Shown piece after piece: positions 59,147-64,000 of a DNA stretch of 64,000 nucleotides. The stretch is from Mycobacterium sp. 4858. GTDB taxonomy: Bacteria > Actinomycetota > Actinomycetes > Mycobacteriales > Mycobacteriaceae. The notes beneath the pieces were generated by a model. It did no database searches and was not told where the DNA came from. It saw only the letters and a program-made list of their open reading frames with translations. How positions within the stretch are numbered: position 1 is the first letter of the stretch; each line of letters opens with the position of its first letter. The stretch is taken from positions 3,691,216 through 3,755,215 of the forward strand of contig NZ_LT968776.1 of NCBI RefSeq assembly GCF_900240975.1, read 5' to 3'. The translations under genes and the position numbers were made by a program.

Positions 59147-59914
59147 ATGGATCGCGGAACGCGTTGGCACGGGAATACGGACTGGCGGCCACGTGTTGCC
59201 GCCGGTGACGACTTGTCGCTTTTGGGCAGGACGGATTCGGAGGATCTGATCATCACCACGCTTTTGGGCCCGACCAGCATGTCGCACGCGCAGGACTGCC
59301 CCGCAGACGAGTGGGTGGAGCCGTCCGACGGGTTGCAGGGCACCGCGGTCTTCGACGCGACCGGGGACAAGTCCACGATGCCCTCGTGGGACGAACTGGT
59401 GCGTCAGCACGCCGACCGGGTGTACCGGCTGGCCTACCGCCTCTCCGGCAATCAGCACGACGCCGAGGACCTCACCCAGGAGACGTTCATCCGAGTTTTC
59501 CGGTCGGTGCAGAACTACCAGCCCGGGACGTTCGAAGGGTGGTTGCACCGCATCACCACCAACCTGTTCCTGGACATGGTGCGCCGGCGCGCCCGGATCC
59601 GGATGGAGGCGCTGCCCGAGGATTACGAGCGGGTGCCCGCCGACGAGCCGAATCCCGAAGAGATCTACCACGATTCGCGGCTCGGCCCCGATCTGCAGGC
59701 GGCCCTGGATTCGCTGCCACCGGAGTTCCGCGCCGCGGTCGTGCTGTGTGACATCGAGGGCCTGTCCTACGAGGAGATCGGCGCGACGCTGGGCGTGAAG
59801 CTCGGCACCGTGCGTAGCCGCATCCACCGCGGACGTCAGGCCCTGCGCGACTACCTGGCCGCGCAGCCCGAACCCGGTCCCGGCCGCAACGCGCTGCACG
59901 CCGAGTCGGCGTAG
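59147..59914 (+). CDS. sigE: ECF RNA polymerase sigma factor SigE
   Basis: This ~255-aa extracytoplasmic-function sigma factor controls the envelope-stress response. Region 2 is at residues ~85-150 ('LVRQHADRVYRLAYRLSG', 'DAEDLTQETFIRVFRSV', 'GWLHRITTNLFLDMVRR') and region 4 at ~180-240 ('LPPEFRAAVVLCDIEGLSYE', 'LGVKLGTVRSRIHRGRQALR'). I chose ATG 59147; GTG/ATG codons further upstream and ATG 59279 ('MSHAQD') give longer or shorter forms, and several isoforms are known in M. tuberculosis. The N-terminus to ~residue 60 is poorly conserved. rseA, htrA and tatB follow. Confidence 0.93.
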   Translation: MDRGTRWHGNTDWRPRVAAGDDLSLLGRTDSEDLIITTLLGPTSMSHAQDCPADEWVEPSDGLQGTAVFDATGDKSTMPSWDELVRQHADRVYRLAYRLSGNQHDAEDLTQETFIRVFRSVQNYQPGTFEGWLHRITTNLFLDMVRRRARIRMEALPEDYERVPADEPNPEEIYHDSRLGPDLQAALDSLPPEFRAAVVLCDIEGLSYEEIGATLGVKLGTVRSRIHRGRQALRDYLAAQPEPGPGRNALHAESA

Positions 59915-60033
59915 CCCGGCGAACGCAGGCCTGCCACGGCCCGCGATGCCAGCGGTTTTGCCGCCTGCAGACGGGGTATTGCGCCCCGCCTCGCGCTACA
60001 TTCGAGGGGTAGGCGCAACGAAAGGACCCGGCG

Positions 60034-60429
60034 ATGCCCGATCGAGGACATGTCTTCCGGCGTGCGTTCTCCTGGCTTCCCGCTCAGTTCGCCTCTCAAA
60101 GCGATGCGCCCGTCGGCGCCCCGCGCCAGTTCGGTTCCACCGAGCACCTCTCCGTGGAGGCCATAGCGGCCTTCGTCGACGGTGAGTTGCGGATGAACGC
60201 GCACCTGCGGGCCGCGCATCACCTGTCGCTGTGCCCGCAGTGCGCGGCAGAGGTGGACGATCAGAGCCGGGCGCGTGCGGCGCTGCGGGACTCGCACCCG
60301 ATCCGCATCCCGAGCACGCTGCTCGGGATGCTGGCGGAGATTCCCTACGATTCGCCCGACGATGCGAGCAACCGGGCGGCCGACCGTTTTGCTGACCGCG
60401 ACGCCCGTGAACAGCGCAAGCGCCGCTAG
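60034..60429 (+). CDS. rseA: Anti-sigma-E factor RseA
   Basis: This 131-aa cytoplasmic anti-sigma factor binds SigE and blocks it. The zinc-associated anti-sigma motif is visible as H63, C67 and C70 in 'AHHLSLCPQC', with 'STEHLSVEAIAAFVDGELRM' as the sigma-binding helix. No membrane segment is present. AAAGGA precedes ATG 60034. The C-terminal tail is shorter than that of Rv1222 (154 aa) and begins 'DSPDDASNRAADRFADRD', so the phosphorylation and degradation region may differ. Confidence 0.92.
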   Translation: MPDRGHVFRRAFSWLPAQFASQSDAPVGAPRQFGSTEHLSVEAIAAFVDGELRMNAHLRAAHHLSLCPQCAAEVDDQSRARAALRDSHPIRIPSTLLGMLAEIPYDSPDDASNRAADRFADRDAREQRKRR

Positions 60430-60519
60430 CTCGACAGCTCCTCTTCGAAATCCCCGCAATTGATCCGGCCGAATTTTGCGCACGCCGCCCGTGCGCTCAC
60501 GGGCGAGGTGCGCCGAACC

Positions 60520-60615
60520 GTGGATACTAGGGTGGACACAACCGCGCCGGTGTTGCACATCTCGCCCGGTGAAGGGCCCGTCTCGAGCGCTCAAGAAGAG
60601 GATCCGAAGGGGTAA
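60520..60615 (+). CDS. Possible 31-codon upstream ORF coupled to htrA
   Basis: From GTG 60520 a short frame begins 'MDTRVDTTAPV' and ends at TAA 60613-60615, one base before the htrA GTG. Its first seven residues match what I recall as the annotated N-terminus of M. tuberculosis HtrA, but here the frame is closed and htrA lies in the next frame. Its 3' end contains the GAAGGGG that serves htrA. It may be a translated leader or a decayed N-terminal extension. Confidence 0.4.
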   Translation: MDTRVDTTAPVLHISPGEGPVSSAQEEDPKG

Positions 60616-60616
60616 C

Positions 60617-62143
60617 GTGACCTCCGATCAAGGCTTCGACCAGAAGCAGGACAGCGGCAAGAACCGCGGCAACCGTTTGGCGCCGCGCCCCATCTCGCGT
60701 CCGCCGGTCGACCCCGCCTCGCGTCAACTGTTCAGCCGGCCCGACGGGCTGCGCGGATCCTTCGTGGCCGATCGCGTCCGCCCGCCGAAGTATCGGGACC
60801 AGAGCGAGTTCAGGCCCCACGACGAGCCGGCCGATCCCGTGCTTCAGGAGGCGTTCAGCCGGCCGGTCGGCAGCCCCGACTCGCTGCAGCGCCACCCCGT
60901 CGACGCGGGTGCGCTTGCGGCCGAGAAAGACGGTGTCGAGCCGGACGAGGCCGACGATCCGTGGCGTGACCCGGCGGCGGCGGCGGCGCTGGGCACCCCG
61001 GCAGTGGCCCCGTCGGGACCCCGGAGGCCGCAGGGCTACGGCGGCAAGCTCGGTGTGCGCGATGTGCTGTTCGGCGGCAAGGTGTCCTACCTGGCGTTGC
61101 TCGTCTTGCTGCTGATCGCGTTGCTCATCGGTGTGATCGGCGGGGTGGTCGGTCGCAAGACGGCCGAGGTGGCCGAGGCCTTCACCACCTCGAAGGTGAC
61201 GCTGTCGACCAACGGCAACGGCGAAGGCCCGGCCGGTCGCTTCGCGAAGGTGGCGGCCGCGACCGCCAACTCGGTGGTGACCATCGAGTCCAAGAGTGAT
61301 CAGGAGGGCCTGCAGGGCTCCGGCGTGGTGGTCGACGGTCGCGGCTACATCGTCACCAACAACCACGTGATATCCGAGGCGGCCAACAACCCCAGCCAGT
61401 TCAAGACGACCGTGGTGTTCAACGACGGCAAGGAAGTGCCGGCCAACCTCGTCGGCCGCGACCCCAAGACCGACCTGGCCGTGCTCAAGGTCGACAACGT
61501 CGACAACCTCAGCGTGGCCCGGTTCGGCGACTCGGACAAGGTGCGCGTCGGCGACGAGGTGCTCGCGGCCGGTGCGCCGCTGGGCCTGCGCAGCACCGTG
61601 ACCCACGGCATCATCAGCGCGCTGCACCGGCCCGTCCCGTTGTCGGGGGAGGGCTCGGACACCGACACCGTCATCGACGCCCTGCAGACCGACGCGTCCA
61701 TCAACCACGGCAACTCCGGTGGCCCGCTGATCGATATGGATTCGCAGGTGATCGGCATCAACACCGCGGGTAAGTCCCTGTCCGACAGCGCCAGTGGGCT
61801 CGGCTTCGCCATCCCGATCAACGAGGCGAAGGAAGTCGCGCAGACGCTGATCAAGGACGGCAAGATCGTGCACCCGACGCTGGGGATCAGCACCCGCTCG
61901 GTGAGCAACGCGATCGCCTCCGGGGCCCAGGTCGCCAACGTGAAGGCGGGAAGCCCCGCGCAAAAGGGCGGAATCCTGGAGAACGACGTCATCGTCAAGG
62001 TCGGAAACCGCACGGTCGCCGATGCCGACGAGTTCGTCGTCGCCGTGCGCCAGCTGACCATCGGCCAGGACTCCCCGATCGAGGTGGTCCGCGACGGCCG
62101 GCACGTCACCCTCACCGTCAAGCCCGACCCCGACGGCAGCTAG
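60617..62143 (+). CDS. htrA: Membrane-anchored serine protease HtrA
   Basis: This ~508-aa essential-type HtrA protease has a disordered cytosolic N-terminus (~155 residues), one membrane helix at ~156-180, a periplasmic trypsin-like domain with the triad H250 ('TNNHVIS'), D286 ('PKTDLAVLK') and S367 ('NHGNSGGPL'), and a C-terminal PDZ domain ('TLGISTRSV', 'AGSPAQKGGILENDVIVKVG'). It cleaves misfolded or specific envelope proteins and belongs to the SigE regulon. GTG 60617 has GAAGGGG 4 nt upstream; the frame is open to about 60476, but no better start is present. tatB starts directly after the TAG. Confidence 0.93.
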   Translation: MTSDQGFDQKQDSGKNRGNRLAPRPISRPPVDPASRQLFSRPDGLRGSFVADRVRPPKYRDQSEFRPHDEPADPVLQEAFSRPVGSPDSLQRHPVDAGALAAEKDGVEPDEADDPWRDPAAAAALGTPAVAPSGPRRPQGYGGKLGVRDVLFGGKVSYLALLVLLLIALLIGVIGGVVGRKTAEVAEAFTTSKVTLSTNGNGEGPAGRFAKVAAATANSVVTIESKSDQEGLQGSGVVVDGRGYIVTNNHVISEAANNPSQFKTTVVFNDGKEVPANLVGRDPKTDLAVLKVDNVDNLSVARFGDSDKVRVGDEVLAAGAPLGLRSTVTHGIISALHRPVPLSGEGSDTDTVIDALQTDASINHGNSGGPLIDMDSQVIGINTAGKSLSDSASGLGFAIPINEAKEVAQTLIKDGKIVHPTLGISTRSVSNAIASGAQVANVKAGSPAQKGGILENDVIVKVGNRTVADADEFVVAVRQLTIGQDSPIEVVRDGRHVTLTVKPDPDGS

Positions 62144-62545
62144 ATGTTCGGCAGCCTGAGCTGGGAGCACATCCTGGTCCTCGTCGTGGTCGGGTTGGTG
62201 GTCCTCGGCCCGGAGCGGCTTCCCGGCGCGATCCGCTGGACGTCGACCGCGCTGCGCCAGGCTCGCGACTACCTCAGTGGGGTGACCACCCAGCTGCGCG
62301 ACGACCTCGGGCCCGAGTTCGACGATCTGCGGGTTCCGCTGAGCGAACTGCAGAGACTGCGGGGGATGACTCCGCGCGCCGCCCTGACCAAGCACCTGCT
62401 CGACGGCGACGATTCCTTCCTCACCGGGAACTTCGACAGACCGGCCAACGGGGCGGCGGTCACGCCGCCGGAGCCGTCGGCGCCGCCACCGCAACCCCAA
62501 CCACACATCCCCGGACAGACGCCGTTCGACGCCGACGCGACCTAA
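62144..62545 (+). CDS. tatB: Sec-independent (twin-arginine) translocase subunit TatB
   Basis: This 133-aa protein has a short N-terminal membrane helix ('HILVLVVVGLVVLGPERLPG', with the conserved Pro-Glu-Arg-Leu-Pro hinge), an amphipathic helix ('AIRWTSTALRQARDYLSGV') and a proline-rich acidic tail. It is part of the receptor complex for folded proteins bearing twin-arginine signals. ATG 62144 immediately follows the htrA stop, so the two are co-translated. It is the Rv1224 orthologue by size and neighbours. Confidence 0.95.
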   Translation: MFGSLSWEHILVLVVVGLVVLGPERLPGAIRWTSTALRQARDYLSGVTTQLRDDLGPEFDDLRVPLSELQRLRGMTPRAALTKHLLDGDDSFLTGNFDRPANGAAVTPPEPSAPPPQPQPHIPGQTPFDADAT

Positions 62546-62547
62546 GC

Positions 62548-62648
62548 GCGGCGATCGCAAGCGCGGCGGAGCCGGGCGAAGCGGGTCGCCGCCATCGGAT
62601 AGCGGCGATCGCAAGCGCGGCGGAGCCGGGCGAAGCGGGTCGCCGCCA
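62548..62648. repeat. Two direct copies of a 47-bp intergenic repeat (54-bp period)
   Basis: A 47-bp stretch at 62548-62594 recurs exactly at 62602-62648, in the gap between tatB and mrp. The ends can pair (GGCGAC-type ends with GTCGCC). A closely related inverted copy lies on the other side of mrp (63853-63898). The genes Rv1225c-Rv1228 present here in M. tuberculosis are missing. Confidence 0.9.
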
Positions 62649-62669
62649 CCGGGTCTCGCGGGGTCTCGG

Positions 62670-63815
62670 TTAGCGCCGCGTCGGATCGAGACCCAGCGAC
62701 ACGCCCGCCAGCCCGCGGCGGCGCGACGACAGCTTGTCGGCCACGCCGCGCAGTTCCTTGCCCGCCGGGGAGTCGGGGGCGCTCAGCACGATCGGCGTGC
62801 CGGAGTCGCCGGCCGCCACCAGCGCGGGATCGAGGGGGATCTGGCCCAGCAGCGGCACATCGGCACCGACCGCGCGGGACAGGCGTTCGGCCACCTGTCG
62901 GCCGCCGCCCTCGCCGAACACCTGCATGGTCGAGCCGTCGGGCAGGGTCAGGCCCGACATGTTCTCCACCACCCCGGCGATGCGCTGCCGGGTCTGCATC
63001 GCGATGCTGCCCGCCCGCTCGGCGACCTCGGCGGCGGCCAGCTGCGGCGTCGTGACCACCATCAGCTCGGCGCTCGGGATCAGCTGAGCCACCGAAATGG
63101 CGATGTCGCCGGTGCCCGGCGGCAGATCCAGCAGCAAGACGTCCAGGTCACCCCAATAGACGTCGGCCAGGAACTGCTGCAACGCCCGGTGCAGCATCGG
63201 CCCCCGCCACACCACCGGTGTGTTGCCCTCCGTGAACTGGGCGATGGAGATGACCTTCACCTCGTGCGCGATGGGCGGCAGGATCATCGACTCGACCTGG
63301 GTGGGCCGGTCGGTGGTACCCATCATCCGGGGAATCGAGTGGCCGTGGATGTCGGCGTCGAGCACGCCGACCGACAGGCCGCGGGCCGCCATCGCCGCGG
63401 CCAGGTTGACTGTGACGGTGGACTTGCCCACTCCGCCCTTGCCGGACGCGACCGCATAGACGCGCGTCAGCGAGTTCGGCTGGGCGAAGGGGATGACGGG
63501 CTCGCGGGCGTCGCCGCGCAACTGCTTGCGCAGTTCGGTGCGCTGCTCGTCGTTCATCACGTCCAGGGTGACCTTCACGGCCCCGGTGCCCGGCACGTCG
63601 GAGACGGCCTGGGTGACCCGTTCGCTGATCTCGGTCTTCTTCGGGCAGGCGGCGGTGGTCAGGTAGATCGCCACGTGCACGCCCCCGTCGGGCTCGGTGT
63701 CGATGCTCTTGACCATGCCGAGTTCGGTGATGGGGCGCCGTAGTTCGGGGTCGATCACTTTCCCCAGTGCGGTGCGGATTGCCGCGCTCAAGTCGGCAGC
63801 GTCATGACGGGACAT
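62670..63815 (-). CDS. mrp: Iron-sulfur cluster carrier protein Mrp/ApbC
   Basis: This 381-aa P-loop protein has an N-terminal MIP18/DUF59 domain (residues ~8-85, 'VIDPELRRPITELGMVKSID') and the Mrp ATPase with 'VASGKGGVGKSTVTVNLA' (deviant Walker A), 'VGVLDADIHGHSIPRMMG' and 'LLLDLPPGTGDIAISVAQL'. It stores and transfers Fe-S clusters. The usual CXXC near the C-terminus is not visible, as in other actinobacterial forms ('VENMSGLTLPDG' in that place). ATG 63815 is used; GTG 63818 directly before it would suit the TACACT box at 63829-63824 for a leaderless transcript. Confidence 0.93.
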   Translation of the reverse strand: MSRHDAADLSAAIRTALGKVIDPELRRPITELGMVKSIDTEPDGGVHVAIYLTTAACPKKTEISERVTQAVSDVPGTGAVKVTLDVMNDEQRTELRKQLRGDAREPVIPFAQPNSLTRVYAVASGKGGVGKSTVTVNLAAAMAARGLSVGVLDADIHGHSIPRMMGTTDRPTQVESMILPPIAHEVKVISIAQFTEGNTPVVWRGPMLHRALQQFLADVYWGDLDVLLLDLPPGTGDIAISVAQLIPSAELMVVTTPQLAAAEVAERAGSIAMQTRQRIAGVVENMSGLTLPDGSTMQVFGEGGGRQVAERLSRAVGADVPLLGQIPLDPALVAAGDSGTPIVLSAPDSPAGKELRGVADKLSSRRRGLAGVSLGLDPTRR

Positions 63816-63852
63816 CACCGCCGAGTGTAGGCGCGCGACGCTCGCGCCGTTC

Positions 63853-63898
63853 GGCGGCGACCCGCTACGCCCGGCTTCGCCGCGCTCGCGATCGCCGC
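63853..63898 (-). repeat. Inverted copy of the 47-bp intergenic repeat
   Basis: Read on the minus strand, these 46 bases match the repeat at 62548-62594 at all but three positions. The copy sits between mrp and the next gene, so mrp is bracketed by inverted copies. This looks like a dispersed short intergenic element. Confidence 0.85.
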
Positions 63899-63906
63899 TG
63901 GAACGG

Positions 63907-64000
63907 TCAGCCGCCCGCAACGGGGCCAGGCGGCTTGGGCGTGGCGGCGTTCGGCGGCCCGGCCGGCTTCGGCGCCGGCGACGCAGCGGGCGCCTGCACC
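63907..64000 (-). CDS. 3' end of a proline/alanine-rich protein (possibly the Rv1230c-type transglycosylase)
   Basis: A frame open from the right edge ends with TGA at 63909-63907 and encodes about 30 C-terminal residues made almost only of Pro, Ala and Gly ('VQAPAASPAPKPAGPPNAA', 'TPKPPGPVAGG'). Such tails are common on mycobacterial envelope proteins. By position it would be the Rv1230c-type lytic murein transglycosylase, but no catalytic domain is in the window, so this is a guess from synteny. Confidence 0.5.
   Translation of the reverse strand, partial: VQAPAASPAPKPAGPPNAATPKPPGPVAGG

Noticed and set aside
60527..62614. A 695-codon minus-strand frame over htrA and tatB
   Set aside because: It is antisense to conserved HtrA and TatB domains and has no recognisable protein features.
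1..64000. tRNA, rRNA or CRISPR array
   Set aside because: No cloverleaf-like or rRNA-like segment and no regularly spaced repeats with unique spacers were seen; the tandem repeats found have no spacers.

Overview
The window is very GC-rich actinobacterial DNA. Its gene content and order follow Mycobacterium tuberculosis from about Rv1174c to Rv1230c, so the source is a mycobacterium, most likely a slow-growing non-tuberculous species of the M. avium-complex type. Gene equivalences rest on remembered protein sequences and gene order; no search was run. Many starts fit the mycobacterial leaderless pattern (TANNNT, then 6-7 nt, then ATG/GTG). No rRNA, tRNA or CRISPR was seen.

Layout. 1-2.5 kb: a partial mycothiol-isomerase-type gene, the TB8.4 antigen, ferredoxin fdxC and aminotransferase dapC. 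2.5-4.9 kb: an APC-superfamily (KimA-like) permease with an OB-fold-like C-terminus. 5.2-15.9 kb: a complete mycocerosic-acid-synthase-like PKS, then cysC (APS kinase), sat (ATP sulfurylase) and an unrecognised 105-aa gene, facing a fatty acyl-AMP ligase (fadD21 position). In M. tuberculosis the space between the PKS and fadD21 holds papA3, mmpL10 and Rv1184c; here it holds a PAPS-making module. 15.9-20.2 kb: proline catabolism (pruC regulator, rocA, putA). 20.4-21.7 kb: a 13E12/DUF222 HNH element at a synteny break.

21.8-30.7 kb: a ten-gene minus-strand run that copies the plan of the cholesterol side-chain operon (P450, acyl-CoA dehydrogenase, MaoC, DUF35, acyl-CoA dehydrogenase, MaoC, Ltp2-type aldolase), followed by an alcohol dehydrogenase, a TetR regulator and a lipase lipoprotein. 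The fused ChsH2 of the cholesterol operon is two separate genes here. Divergent from it are an aldehyde dehydrogenase and a double-domain family III CoA-transferase, then a hydrolase, fadD36 and an MFS transporter (to 38.4 kb).

38.4-40.5 kb: dapD and dapE, divergent, for DAP/lysine synthesis. 40.6-41.9 kb: small secreted proteins, one of them broken. 42-44.8 kb: an ATPase protein and a LOG-family gene frameshifted by a 16-bp tandem duplication. 44.8-52.6 kb: fadD6, folP2, gpgS, a DivIVA-like protein, tagA, a 57-bp MIRU-like repeat, a DUF3117 protein, glgM and glgC. 52.6-58.9 kb: a CocE-type hydrolase, an ICMT-like protein, an ABC exporter with its TetR regulator and two operator palindromes, and an O-methyltransferase. 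59-64 kb: the envelope-stress cluster sigE, rseA, htrA, tatB, then mrp lying between inverted copies of a ~47-bp repeat, and the 3' end of a Pro/Ala-rich protein.
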